From positions 1 through 64,000 of the forward strand of contig JAUIGV010000028.1 in the NCBI GenBank assembly GCA_030432565.1: 64,000 bases of DNA, given 5' to 3'. Source of the stretch: Verrucomicrobiia bacterium. Its GTDB lineage: Bacteria; Verrucomicrobiota; Verrucomicrobiia; Verrucomicrobiales; Akkermansiaceae. Below, piece by piece: positions 26,726 to 35,807 of this stretch (positions are counted from its first letter, which is position 1; every line of letters starts with the position of its first letter). A program made the position numbers and the translations under genes. The notes below the pieces were generated by a model. It did no database searches, had not been told where the DNA came from, and worked only from the letters and a program-made list of their open reading frames with translations.

Positions 26726-27653
26726 GTCGATGAATGTTTGAGCTGTAAACGTGATCGCTGGTGGTTTGAAGAAGGCCTTCGACACCGAAGCTCCGCTCGA
26801 TGGCTTCCATTCCTTTCTCCTTTCCGACAATGCAAGCATTCGTTGATAACAACCCTGCTGTCAAACAGTCATCTGCCAGACAAGACGCCGTCAGGAGGTC
26901 ATTCCTGGCCGGCCAGCCAGTCCTCGGATCAATGATGTGGCCAAACTTCTCGCCCTTGATCATCCGGAATCTCCGCCCGTTCCCCGAGGTCGCCAATCCT
27001 TTCCCGCTCACCGCAAGTCGAAACGCCGCCGCATCCTCCTCCTGTGCATCCTCAATGCCAATGACCCAGACCGGCCCGTTTGGCGGTTGCCCGATCGCGG
27101 CGACATCGCGCCCCAGATCAACCAGACAATCTGCAATTCCCAAACGCTTCGCAAACCCAATGAGCCGGTCCACCGCGTATTCCTTTCCAAACCCTCCGAT
27201 CTCCAGGGCCATTCCCTTCTCAGGAAGAAAAACCCGACCATCCCCCCACTCCACCGCCGGCCACGAAATCAAATTTTTCGCTTCCTCAATTTCATCACTC
27301 GAGGGCATCTCGTCCACCTTGCCGGCCCGGTCCCAAAGGCTCGTCAACGGCAGCGAAGTCGGATCACTCAAACCTTTGGATATTTGAAAAGTGTACTCGC
27401 AAAGATTCAAAATCTCCTCGTCCGACTCCGGGATTTCCACCGCCGAACGACCCGCCTCCGAATTGATCCGGCAAAGCAAACTGGTCGGCTTGAACCGCGA
27501 CCACCTCTCTTCAAACTCCCGCAACCACCCCAGTGCCGACTTGCGAAATTCCTTCGCAGTCTCAACTGAAGCCGCACGAAACTGAACCTCACACACCGTT
27601 CCCAGTGCCTTGAATTTCAGCTTAAAAAGCCCGCCGGTTAGATTTGCATTCAT
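26709..27653 (-). CDS. apbE: ApbE, FAD:protein FMN transferase
   Basis: The 314-aa protein is an ApbE-type flavin transferase, which attaches FMN covalently to Ser/Thr of target proteins outside the cytoplasm. Visible motifs are EIGGFGKEYAVDRLI (family GGxxKGYAxD), DCLVDLGRDVAAIG, and HIIDPRTGWPARN near 240, with Mg-binding Asp. No signal peptide or lipobox is evident at the annotated N-terminus (MNANLTGGLFKLKFKALGT), which is unusual for a periplasmic ApbE. It might act inside the cell, or the start may be misplaced. It sits between DUF3570 and DUF4266 genes. No obvious flavinylation target is present in the window. Confidence 0.88.
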   Translation of the reverse strand: MNANLTGGLFKLKFKALGTVCEVQFRAASVETAKEFRKSALGWLREFEERWSRFKPTSLLCRINSEAGRSAVEIPESDEEILNLCEYTFQISKGLSDPTSLPLTSLWDRAGKVDEMPSSDEIEEAKNLISWPAVEWGDGRVFLPEKGMALEIGGFGKEYAVDRLIGFAKRLGIADCLVDLGRDVAAIGQPPNGPVWVIGIEDAQEEDAAAFRLAVSGKGLATSGNGRRFRMIKGEKFGHIIDPRTGWPARNDLLTASCLADDCLTAGLLSTNACIVGKEKGMEAIERSFGVEGLLQTTSDHVYSSNIHRHVLGS

Positions 27654-27660
27654 CGCATTA

Positions 27661-28841
27661 TCAGAAGCGAAACTGTGCTCCTACCGAGAGAACGTTTGCC
27701 GAGGGGAAAAAGGATGCAGGAGTTTCCGAATTTAATCCGTCCATCTCATAGCGCTCCCACTGCACATCGAGTGTCATATTATCAATCGGCTCCCAGGCCA
27801 CCCGCAGCCCGTAGGTGAGCGCTTCAAATTTGGAGAGACGATAATCCGAAGAGTAATTCGGCCCACCGCCGTCAATACGATCGGTGGCCTCGATCCCCGT
27901 TCCCGTGAGAGAGGGGTAGTAAAAGTCCGCTTCGCTCTGCGTATAATAACGAAGGTAAGGCGTGACGCTTAATCGTCGATTGATCTCCTGAATCCACTTC
28001 ACTTCGAAGGTGTGGCCCTCGATACTGTTGGTATTTGCGAAAAAACGATAGGAACAACTGAGCGCGGCATTGGCTTGCTGGAAGTAATGCCGGACGCTCG
28101 CCTTTGCCACGAACCGATCGAGTTCATCGGGCCGATTCTCGGCAAAGTTAAACGTGCCATCCACCGGGATGGGCCCGAAAGGCCCGTCCACGATCACCGT
28201 CTTCTGCTGGGAAATTCGACGATAAGGATCGCCCAAATATCCACGGTTGTGACCATAGCCCAGATTGAGATCCAAAATCGTGTTGCGACTCAAAATCTGG
28301 GATACCCCAAAGTTGAAATCAAAGGTATCCTTATCCTCATCGTTCAAGTTGTTGGTGAAGGGTGTGGCCAGGACTTCGTCAAAAGCAAAAGCCATTCCCG
28401 CAGTCACGGTGGTATTCTTCTGGTTAAACTGACGGCTCACTTTTCCTGTGACGGCATTCGAGCGATAATCGATTTCCTTGCTGTGGGCATATTCAAACGA
28501 CAAGGTGTAATCATTCACCTCGTGCTCAATGGTCGCCACTCCGACCCTGCGCTCGTCCGTAATCGTCTGGAAAAGCCAATCGTCGGGATCACCCGGAGCA
28601 TGCGTTCCGGTTGGCGTCATCCCCGTCAAACTATCGACCGCCACCCGCAAACTCGCCGAGGTCTTCCCCCATGCGATTTCATAATCGAGATAGTGCGACT
28701 CAACGTCGATCCGCCCGTCGTCCTCGTCGTAAAATTGGTAACGATAACGAAGAGCCTCCTGCGAGGACCCGGTCCCTACCGAGAAGACCGGAAGGGCGGG
28801 ATAAAGAACACGGCGAAAAACCATGTCATACTATTCATCAT
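27661..28841 (-). CDS. DUF3570 outer-membrane beta-barrel protein, frameshifted signal peptide
   Basis: The main frame (28824 to 27661, 387 aa) is a DUF3570 protein. It has alternating beta strands such as RYRYQFYDEDDGRIDVESHY, LSFEYAHSKEIDYRSNAVTG and FEVKWIQEINRRLSVTPYLR, and ends in the terminal FRF expected of an outer-membrane barrel. In that frame the N-terminus (MVFRRVLYPALPVFS) is a poor signal peptide. In the +1 frame an ATG at 28841 overlaps the upstream stop as ATGA and encodes MMNSMTWFFAVFFIP, a good signal start that then hits a stop. Adding one C to the CCC run near 28798-28800 would join the frames into one signal peptide plus barrel. I therefore annotate a probable one-base deletion or sequencing error. 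Confidence 0.75.
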
Positions 28842-29704
28842 TCTTCACCCGTTGTGTCGATCTTTTCTATCACGGCATCCTTGCGAAGCTCCACCGCGAG
28901 GGCCTGAAGGGCATTCCGTCGTTTCAGCGCCAGTGCCCGATTTTCAAGCTCCTCCTTCACTTCCTCAAAAGGAACCACCTGCTCGGGCTTGAGCTCGACC
29001 ACTTTCACCAGATGCATCGCGTGTTCGTAAACAATGACAGGCGAAACCTCACCATCCCGCATCGAAAACAAGGTGGCTTCAAAAGGGTTCGTGGGCCGAT
29101 CCAGCGAGATCCACCCGAGGTCCAACTCACCCGTCGACTTTTCGGTCTCGCGCCTGGCAATCTCCTCAAAATCACCGCCTTCTAAAACCTCCTCACGCAC
29201 CGAACACAGCTTCGAGAAAACCTCATCCGCCGTCGTGTCTTCGTTCAGTGTTTTCATCAGGTGTAAACTCCGCGCTTCGGCAGGGGTCCGGTAGTCTTTC
29301 CGGTGCTCCTCGTAAAAAGCCCTCACCTCCTCCTCGCTGACTTCGTTGTCATCGCCCAACAAATCAGCGATCAACTTATCCATTCTCAGCGACGCCGAAA
29401 TCTCGTGCCGCATCATGTCGCGCTGCGCCTCCAACATATCCCATGACGCGCCGTGTTCACGGTAGACGTCGATCATTTCCTTCAGCTTTGGCGTCACTTC
29501 TTCTTCCGGAATTTCGGGAAATCGCTTCTCCGCCTCCTGCGCAATCAAGATTGAATCCGCCACCTCCTGCTCGGCCTGCTCGTAGAATTCAGGATCACGC
29601 TCGCAGCACGACACCTGGACCTTTTGCTCTTCAGCCGTTTTGACACGATGAAAGGTTTCTTCCACTAATTCCTGATCAACCAATTCTCCATTCACTCGAA
29701 GCAT
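28838..29704 (-). CDS. PpiC-type (parvulin-like) peptidyl-prolyl isomerase
   Basis: The 288-aa protein has an N-terminal SurA/NifM-like helical region (residues 1-125, with YEQAEQEVADSILIAQEAEKR). A rotamase domain at about 135-235 follows (ARSLHLMKTLNEDTTADEVFSKL, GDFEEIARRETEKSTGELDLGWIS, FSMRDGEVSPVIVYEHAMHLVKVVE). No signal peptide is present, so it resembles NifM-like or cytosolic members rather than SurA. It is first in the leftward PpiC-DUF3570-ApbE-DUF4266 gene set and its TGA overlaps the DUF3570 ATG. A role in folding a redox or barrel partner from this operon is an inference from position. Confidence 0.8.
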   Translation of the reverse strand: MLRVNGELVDQELVEETFHRVKTAEEQKVQVSCCERDPEFYEQAEQEVADSILIAQEAEKRFPEIPEEEVTPKLKEMIDVYREHGASWDMLEAQRDMMRHEISASLRMDKLIADLLGDDNEVSEEEVRAFYEEHRKDYRTPAEARSLHLMKTLNEDTTADEVFSKLCSVREEVLEGGDFEEIARRETEKSTGELDLGWISLDRPTNPFEATLFSMRDGEVSPVIVYEHAMHLVKVVELKPEQVVPFEEVKEELENRALALKRRNALQALAVELRKDAVIEKIDTTGEE

Positions 29705-29817
29705 GCCGAACCCTTGCCCACCCTCCTCAAAAACGCCACCCGTTTTTCACCCCCGGCTTTGCAATTCAAAATTTGCCCTTCCCCACCCACTGCACACCGG
29801 ACATCTTCCTCCCGCCC

Positions 29818-30621
29818 ATGACGGAAAACCCTTACCAAACGCCACCCGATTCCGGCGCCACCCCGCCCCCTTTACCGCCCCCCCTGCCGGAAGCGGCGAA
29901 AACTCCCTGGAATGGTTGGTGGACCCTGCTCTGGGCGGTCGTCATTTTCTTCGCATGGCAATTCGTGGTCAGCATCGGTCTCGTTATCGCGGCTTTTCAA
30001 AGAGACTTTTTCAAGAACCTGGGCACTCCCGAGGCCGCCGAAAATGATTTGCTTGCTCTCGCATTCGATGGCGATATCGCCGGCAGCGTTACCTTTATCT
30101 CAATATTTTTCGTGTGCCCGCTTTGCTGGTTCGTCGGCAAAATCTGCACCGGTTACACCGGTTGGGAATACCTCGGCAACGACCGGGTGAAGTGGTGGCA
30201 CTGGCCACTTTGGGCAGCCCTCACCGTGGCCTGCTCCCTCATTTTTGGACTGATTGCCCCCTTTCTGGGCGTCGATGGCCCGGACGACTCAATGGTCACC
30301 ATGGCAAGAACGACTCAATTCCCGGTCCTTCTCTTCCTCGGCGTTGCCATCGGAGCTCCACTCGTCGAGGAATTCATGTTTCGCGGCGCGGTCTGGAGGG
30401 GGTGGCGTGCCTCCAAACTCGGCCTCTGGGGGACCCTCTGCCTCACTTCCTTCTTCTGGGCCATCCTCCACGTTCAATACCCTTTCGTCATCATCGGCTA
30501 CATTTTTTGCCTCGGCCTGCTCCTCGGATTCGCCCGCGAAAAAACCGGCAACCTCTGGATCCCCGTCTCAATGCACGCCGTTAATAATGGCATCGCCACC
30601 ATTGAAATGCTCCACCTCTAA
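29818..30621 (+). CDS. CPBP-family intramembrane glutamic protease
   Basis: From ATG 29818 (MTENPYQTPPDSGATPPPLP) the product has 267 aa. A Pro-rich cytoplasmic N-terminus precedes about seven hydrophobic segments. The CPBP/Abi motifs are present: EEFMFRGAVWRG near residue 185, the His motif SFFWAILHVQ, and the final HAVNNGIATI. These are membrane proteases related to Rce1, acting on prenylated or signal-like peptides; the bacterial substrate is unknown. The MTENPYQTP start is typical of planctomycetal and verrucomicrobial members. It is divergent from the PpiC gene. Confidence 0.85.
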   Translation: MTENPYQTPPDSGATPPPLPPPLPEAAKTPWNGWWTLLWAVVIFFAWQFVVSIGLVIAAFQRDFFKNLGTPEAAENDLLALAFDGDIAGSVTFISIFFVCPLCWFVGKICTGYTGWEYLGNDRVKWWHWPLWAALTVACSLIFGLIAPFLGVDGPDDSMVTMARTTQFPVLLFLGVAIGAPLVEEFMFRGAVWRGWRASKLGLWGTLCLTSFFWAILHVQYPFVIIGYIFCLGLLLGFAREKTGNLWIPVSMHAVNNGIATIEMLHL

Positions 30622-30719
30622 GAGAACGCAGGGAGGGGCTTTCGCCATAGTGCACGCCAGCACCAGATCCCCGAATTCCTCATCGTCAATCCGGCCCGTA
30701 TCATGCTCAATGACCTGCG

Positions 30720-32654
30720 ATGACCGAGACTTGCCGCCCCACCCTTAGCCTTCTCGCCCGACAGTTTCCATCGGCCTCCTCCGTCATGGCGGAGATCGCC
30801 TTGCTGCAAGCCAAGCTCACTCTTCCCAAACGGCGCATTCACATCATCAGCGACATTCATGGTGACGATCGCAAGCTACGCCACGTTGTTAACAACGCTT
30901 CCGGCGGACTCAGTAATCTCGTCAACCAAGTCTTCGGCGACGAGTTATCCGAGAATGAAAAACACACCTTCCTCGCCTTCCTTTATTATCCGGTCGAAAA
31001 ACTCCGACGCCATCGCAACGAGCTTCGCGACTGCGTCTGGCGGCTCACCACCATCAAGACCCTCCTCAGGCGACAATTTCGCCTCATCCGATCTCTCGCC
31101 TCCACCATCGCAAAAGACGAAGTCCTGGGCCTCATGAAAGAGGAATTCAAAACCCTCTACATCGCCCTCCTCGATGAAGTCTCTTTCGACCGCGATCCCG
31201 CCTACGTCGACTCCATGATCGAAGCCCTCGCCGACTATGATCAGGACATCACCGCGGTTCACGAAGCCTCCCGCCTTGTCCGTAATCTCGTCGTCTCCGA
31301 AGTTGTCGTTGCCGGAGATCTCTTCGATCGTGGCGAGCGGGGAGACCGCGTCATTCACTTCCTTAAGAACCAACCCAAGGTCAGCTTCACCTGGGGCAAT
31401 CACGACGTCACCTGGATGGGCGCCACCCTTGGATCCGAAGTCCTCATCGCCACCGTCCTGCGCATTTCGCTCCGCTACCTCCGCCTCTGGCAGCTCGAAG
31501 AAGGCTACGGCATCCTTTTGTCCCCTCTCGCCAAGCTCGCCAACACCGTTTACCGCAACGACCCCGCAACCTGCTTCTACCCCAAACGTGAATCCGACTT
31601 CCTCGACGAAGACCTCCTCGCACGCATGCACAAGGCCGCCGCTATTCTCGAATTCAAGCTCTCGGGCCCGGTCATCGCCCGCCACCCTGAATGGCAAATG
31701 GAAGATCGACGCCTCCTTCACCTCATCGACCATGCCAACGGCACCATCACCCTGGAGGGAAAAGTCCACCCCCTCAACGATACCCACTTCCCCACCATCG
31801 ATCCGGTTGATCCATACCGCCTCACCGACGAAGAACAAACCTGCCTCGACCGCCTCCGCAAATCCTTTGTTTCCAGCGATCGCCTCTGGCAGCACATGCG
31901 CTTCATCGTCGGCCAGGGCGGCATGTCCCTCACCCGCGATGACGCCCTCATTTTCCACGCCTGCGTCCCTACCAACGAGGACGGCAGCTTTCGCGAAACC
32001 AACATTGGCGACAAGAAACTCTCCGGCGGCAACCTCTTTCGCGAGATGGAAGAGGTGATTCGCAAAACCTACCGCCAGGGCGCACACGCCGTCACCAGTG
32101 AGCTCGACTACTACTACTGGCTCTGGGCCCACCCCGACTCTCCGCTCTTCGGCAAATCCCGCATGACCACCTTCGAACGTTACTTTTTGGAAGATCCCGA
32201 AACCCACCGCGAAGTCAAAGATCCCTATTTCCAAAAAATCCACGATCCCGCATTCGTCCGTAGAATCGGCCACGCTTTTGGCATGGGCGAAGACGTCCTT
32301 GTCATCAACGGACACGTCCCCGTCAAAGTTGAGAAAGGCGAAGATCCGGTCAAACAAGGCGGCAACGCTGTTACCATTGATGGCGCGTTTTCAGAGTCCT
32401 ATGGCGACCACGGCTACACCCTCGTCATGGGCCCCAATGCCATCCGCCTGGCCGAGCATTCCCACTTCGAATCCATCACCCACTTTCTCGACAAGGATGA
32501 CGACATGATCCCAAAACTCCGGACCTTGCGTTCCTTCGATACCCCCCGCACCCTCGGCGAAACGCACGAAGCCGAAGACATCCACGCCCAGCTCTGCTCC
32601 CTCAACAATCTCCTTCAGGCCTACCGCTCCGGAATTGTCACCCAATCCCCGTAG
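30720..32654 (+). CDS. fbp: Fructose-1,6-bisphosphatase, class III
   Basis: The 644-aa protein is a Firmicutes-type (class III) fructose-1,6-bisphosphatase, a calcineurin-fold enzyme that hydrolyses the C1 phosphate in gluconeogenesis. Metal-binding motifs are visible: HIISDIHGDDRKL near residue 45, VVAGDLFDRGERGDR near 195, and SFTWGNHDVTWMG near 222. Later family blocks include LIFHACVPTNEDGS and VINGHVPVKVEKGEDPVK. Length matches the family. The gene stands alone. Confidence 0.93.
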   Translation: MTETCRPTLSLLARQFPSASSVMAEIALLQAKLTLPKRRIHIISDIHGDDRKLRHVVNNASGGLSNLVNQVFGDELSENEKHTFLAFLYYPVEKLRRHRNELRDCVWRLTTIKTLLRRQFRLIRSLASTIAKDEVLGLMKEEFKTLYIALLDEVSFDRDPAYVDSMIEALADYDQDITAVHEASRLVRNLVVSEVVVAGDLFDRGERGDRVIHFLKNQPKVSFTWGNHDVTWMGATLGSEVLIATVLRISLRYLRLWQLEEGYGILLSPLAKLANTVYRNDPATCFYPKRESDFLDEDLLARMHKAAAILEFKLSGPVIARHPEWQMEDRRLLHLIDHANGTITLEGKVHPLNDTHFPTIDPVDPYRLTDEEQTCLDRLRKSFVSSDRLWQHMRFIVGQGGMSLTRDDALIFHACVPTNEDGSFRETNIGDKKLSGGNLFREMEEVIRKTYRQGAHAVTSELDYYYWLWAHPDSPLFGKSRMTTFERYFLEDPETHREVKDPYFQKIHDPAFVRRIGHAFGMGEDVLVINGHVPVKVEKGEDPVKQGGNAVTIDGAFSESYGDHGYTLVMGPNAIRLAEHSHFESITHFLDKDDDMIPKLRTLRSFDTPRTLGETHEAEDIHAQLCSLNNLLQAYRSGIVTQSP

Positions 32655-32690
32655 CACAGGCATCCCGCAGCCAAAAACTCCCGCTTTCGG

Positions 32691-32972
32691 CTACCTCCCC
32701 TCCTCGACCTTCTCCGCATACTCAAAATCCAACGCCGTCAATCCACCCGCCGAATGGGTCGAAATTGACACGGTCACCTTCCTCCATTGAATCAACAAAT
32801 CAGGATGATGGTTCATCGCTTCCGCGATCTCCCCGCATTGCTTCGCAAACTCCACCCCCTCCAAGTAGTCACCAAACTTAAAAACTTTCCTTAACTCTCC
32901 CTCCACGATCTCCCAACCATCCAGCCCATCCAACTTCCTCACCAAATCCTCCGAATTCAAAAGTTCAGTCAT
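32691..32972 (-). CDS. Pterin-4a-carbinolamine dehydratase family protein
   Basis: The 93-aa protein contains the full PCD/DCoH signature: FAKQCGEIAEAMNHHPDLLIQW with the adjacent catalytic histidines, then VTVSISTHSAGGLTALDF. PCD enzymes dehydrate 4a-hydroxytetrahydropterin, recycling the cofactor of aromatic amino-acid hydroxylases. In bacteria without such hydroxylases they may serve in Moco or other pterin chemistry. No hydroxylase is encoded nearby. It is convergent with fbp. Confidence 0.9.
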   Translation of the reverse strand: MTELLNSEDLVRKLDGLDGWEIVEGELRKVFKFGDYLEGVEFAKQCGEIAEAMNHHPDLLIQWRKVTVSISTHSAGGLTALDFEYAEKVEEGR

Positions 32973-33035
32973 GGGGGCAGCCTAGCCCACAGCGCAAGAT
33001 TGAACAAGCTCCCCCCATCATTGTCTCACCCAACA

Positions 33036-33773
33036 ATGAAACGCATCATCCTCGGTTTCGCCTCACTTCTCATCGCTGGAATCGCCGTTGCATACTACCT
33101 CGACGCCCGGATCCCCCGCGCCACTGCCATCCTGCAAGTTCACCCCTCACCCATCATTTCCTCAACCTCTGGTATGATGATGCAGGGCTACATGGAGAGC
33201 GAATTTGAGACCATCACTTCTCCGGAAACCCTCGCCAACGCAGCAGAAACTCTAAACCTCACCAGCGACGAGACAGCCTCGCTCAGAGAAAAAGTCACCA
33301 CCGAACCGATGCGTGGAACAGACTTCATCAAGATCACCGTAAAGCACGAGGACGCGGACCGGGCTATCAAGATCGCAAACGCCGTCGCCGAAGCCTATGT
33401 CCAAAGAAGGGCCAAAACCGAAGAATCCCGCGCCGTAAGAGCCCTCGAAAGCCTCGACAATGAACTCGTCGCACAAGATGACCTGGTTCAAAAGTATCTC
33501 CAGGAATTCAGAACGGCCGCCGAAACAAACAATGTCAAGGTAAGCTCCAGCTCGTTCGGCCCAGCGACATTTGAACTTCAGACCGAAGAACCGAACGACC
33601 CTGTCGAAGCACCACTCAGGATGTCGAGAGTCACCCAAGCCAAAGAAGACTACGAGCAAGCCGGCTCCCTGCTCCGCGAGATGAAAATCAAACAACAGGA
33701 AGCCCGCGTCCTCCTCAAGATGCCCCGGGAACCTGTCACCATTCACGAACGCGCAAAGCTCTTGATCAAATGA
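33036..33773 (+). CDS. Wzz-like membrane-anchored protein, copy 1
   Basis: Starting at ATG 33036 (MKRIILGFASLLIAGIAVAYYL) the 245-aa product has one membrane helix followed by ATAILQVHPSP, the typical entry into the periplasmic domain of Wzz/chain-length determinant proteins. The family-like TDFIKITVKHEDADRAIKIANAVAEAYVQRR follows, then a coiled-coil region. It ends LLREMKIKQQEARVLLKMPREPVTIHERA without a second membrane helix or tyrosine-kinase domain. It is therefore a truncated relative of polysaccharide co-polymerases. The next gene is a clear paralogue, and no polymerase or flippase gene is nearby, so a role in polysaccharide export is only suggested. Confidence 0.65.
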   Translation: MKRIILGFASLLIAGIAVAYYLDARIPRATAILQVHPSPIISSTSGMMMQGYMESEFETITSPETLANAAETLNLTSDETASLREKVTTEPMRGTDFIKITVKHEDADRAIKIANAVAEAYVQRRAKTEESRAVRALESLDNELVAQDDLVQKYLQEFRTAAETNNVKVSSSSFGPATFELQTEEPNDPVEAPLRMSRVTQAKEDYEQAGSLLREMKIKQQEARVLLKMPREPVTIHERAKLLIK

Positions 33774-33818
33774 GCTGATCTTGTATTTCCGGACAATTTC
33801 TCCACAATTCCAGGCACG

Positions 33819-34784
33819 ATGAAATCGCTTCTCCTCCTCTTCCTCCTTCCCCTCACCACTTTTGCCCAGCACAGGGCCACCACTGTCGTGCAAATCCATC
33901 CTGCCAGAATCGGCATTAACGGGCCCTCGACCCCAAACTACATGGCCGACGAACACAAGACCATCGTCGCCACCGACACCTTAAAAATTGCGGCAGTCAA
34001 ACTCTATTCCGGACAAAAAGTTGACCTGAAACACGCCATCTCCGACCTCAAAAAACGAATCTCTACCAAGGGCCGGCGTGGAACCGATTTGATCGAGATC
34101 ACCGCAGATGCAAAGACCAGAGAATCGGCCGTCAAGATGTCCAACGCCGTGGCAGACGCCTTCGTCAAACGCCGAAATTCTTCCGAGAAATCACGCGCCG
34201 AAAAAGCGATCAAAGCCCTCGATGCCGAACTTATTGCACAAAGCAAATTAGTCGCAAAAAACCGTGAAAAGCTCACGAAGCTCATCGAAAAGCACGATAT
34301 TCCTCACTTTGAACAGCATCAAAAAATCGAAGGACTCAAAGCCTCTCTGGCGCAACTTGAAAAAGCCCAGCCCCATCAAAAAGCATCCATTCTCGCATCA
34401 ATCAAACTCCCCGGAAATCCGGTTACAAAGCCCTATGCTCGCTACCTTGAGACCCTCCAGAAATTTGACCACCTCAGTCAGACCAAACCTAGTAGAAACC
34501 GGGAATTGGTCGCAACCCGCAAGGAACTGGACAAGGCGCGCACCGAACTCCGAAAAATCTCCGAATCGTTTTCCCTTGTTCTGAAAACACAGGCAGCCAA
34601 ACCGAAATCCAAAAAAGGAGATGCCGTCGATCGTTCCCTCCATCAAGAGAGCTATTTTCAGGCCAAGGAGGAGTATGAACAATCCCGCGCCATGCTTCGC
34701 GAGATGCAGATCAAACAGCAGGAAGCCCGCATCCTCCTCAAAATGCCTCGAAGTCCCGTTACGATCCACGAGCGCGCAAAATAG
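33819..34784 (+). CDS. Wzz-like periplasmic protein, copy 2
   Basis: This 321-aa paralogue of the preceding gene has a cleavable signal peptide (MKSLLLLFLLPLTTFAQ) instead of a membrane anchor. It shares the TDLIEITADAKTRESAVKMSNAVADAFVKRR block and the C-terminal LREMQIKQQEARILLKMPRSPVTIHERAK. A longer, Lys-rich coiled-coil middle (about 130-255) accounts for the extra length. With no anchor it should be soluble in the periplasm. The two genes lie 45 bases apart and look like a tandem duplication followed by divergence of the N-terminus. Confidence 0.65.
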   Translation: MKSLLLLFLLPLTTFAQHRATTVVQIHPARIGINGPSTPNYMADEHKTIVATDTLKIAAVKLYSGQKVDLKHAISDLKKRISTKGRRGTDLIEITADAKTRESAVKMSNAVADAFVKRRNSSEKSRAEKAIKALDAELIAQSKLVAKNREKLTKLIEKHDIPHFEQHQKIEGLKASLAQLEKAQPHQKASILASIKLPGNPVTKPYARYLETLQKFDHLSQTKPSRNRELVATRKELDKARTELRKISESFSLVLKTQAAKPKSKKGDAVDRSLHQESYFQAKEEYEQSRAMLREMQIKQQEARILLKMPRSPVTIHERAK

Positions 34785-34826
34785 ATTTTGATTGAACAAA
34801 TTTCGTACTTCAGGGTCCCACCCGGT

Positions 34827-35747
34827 ATGAGAGCCTTCTTTCTCCTCGCTCTATTTCTCCCCGCCACGGCATTCGCCGCTCCCCCTCGCGTTCGCCTTCT
34901 TTCAGTCGCAGATGGCACCGCTCGCATTCGCGTGGGCGACGGATCAGCGGAGACCCGCATCTCCAGCTTGGTGCACTCCCTCCACTCCGCGGGCATCACC
35001 TCATTCATCTTTGAAGCCAACAGCGACATCCTTCTTACCAAACTCAGATCCCGCTGGCTCGATACCGGCATCCGGAACGTCACCATCCTTCCACCAGCCC
35101 CCCCTTCCGCGGCCAACTATCCAAAACTCGATCCCATCGAGGCCGGAGTCGCTCTAAAGCAAATTGACCGGGAGATCACATCGGAGGCCAAAATCTTCAG
35201 CCGGAGTCGCGAAGACCTCATCAATTTTGTCTCTGAAAACGGCTTCCCCGAAAACGATGACTCGGTCACTCCGGAAAATCTCATTTCTAAAAAAGAGCGA
35301 GCTGAGGCACAGCTAAGACAGTTCATGTCGTCAACTCCAGACGACCAACTCAAGTTGTCCACCGGTATCGATCTCCCCGGAAACCCCGTCGCCAAACATT
35401 TGGCCTCATATCAGGAAGCCCTCAAAAAATCACGACAGCTCAAGGCTTCGGGATTTGGATCCAAGCATCCCGACCGCGTTGCCGCCATTGAAGTAACCGA
35501 AGCCACACACCAAATGGCCCTCGATGAACTTGGTAGCGTAGAGGAAGGAATGCGGGTCAAGATCTACCAGCTTGAAAAGCGAATTGAGCACTTACCCATC
35601 TGGCGACGGCTCTCCGAAACCGAAAGAGAATCGATGACCCAAGCCTTTCAAAAGAAGAGAGCCGCTTACGAGGCTTCACTCCATCGCATTTTGGGAATGA
35701 AGGCCGCCAGAAAGGCCGCCGAACGTTCGCTGGAGGCGGTCGAGTAA
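34827..35747 (+). CDS. Exported coiled-coil protein next to the Wzz-like pair
   Basis: From ATG 34827 (MRAFFLLALFLPATAFA, a signal peptide) the product has 306 residues. An N-terminal alpha/beta portion (about 20-85, RVRLLSVADGTARIRVGDG, FIFEANSDILLTKLRSRWLDTGI) looks like an ExbD/TolR-type periplasmic fold. The remainder is helical with heptad-like segments (EQLEKRIEHLPIWRRLSETERESM). The middle string TGIDLPGNPVAKHLASYQEALKK parallels SIKLPGNPVTKPYARYLETLQK in the previous gene, so the three genes share a helical module. Function unknown; probably part of the same periplasmic assembly. Confidence 0.55.
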   Translation: MRAFFLLALFLPATAFAAPPRVRLLSVADGTARIRVGDGSAETRISSLVHSLHSAGITSFIFEANSDILLTKLRSRWLDTGIRNVTILPPAPPSAANYPKLDPIEAGVALKQIDREITSEAKIFSRSREDLINFVSENGFPENDDSVTPENLISKKERAEAQLRQFMSSTPDDQLKLSTGIDLPGNPVAKHLASYQEALKKSRQLKASGFGSKHPDRVAAIEVTEATHQMALDELGSVEEGMRVKIYQLEKRIEHLPIWRRLSETERESMTQAFQKKRAAYEASLHRILGMKAARKAAERSLEAVE

Positions 35748-35807
35748 ATTTTACAATACCGCGATCTCGTTTCCGTGTATCGTTCCTCACGGACACCCGG
35801 TCGCACC

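Noticed and set aside
30945-32357. 470-codon open frame antisense to fbp
   Set aside because: The plus strand encodes a full class III FBPase with all motifs; the antisense frame is a composition shadow without domains.
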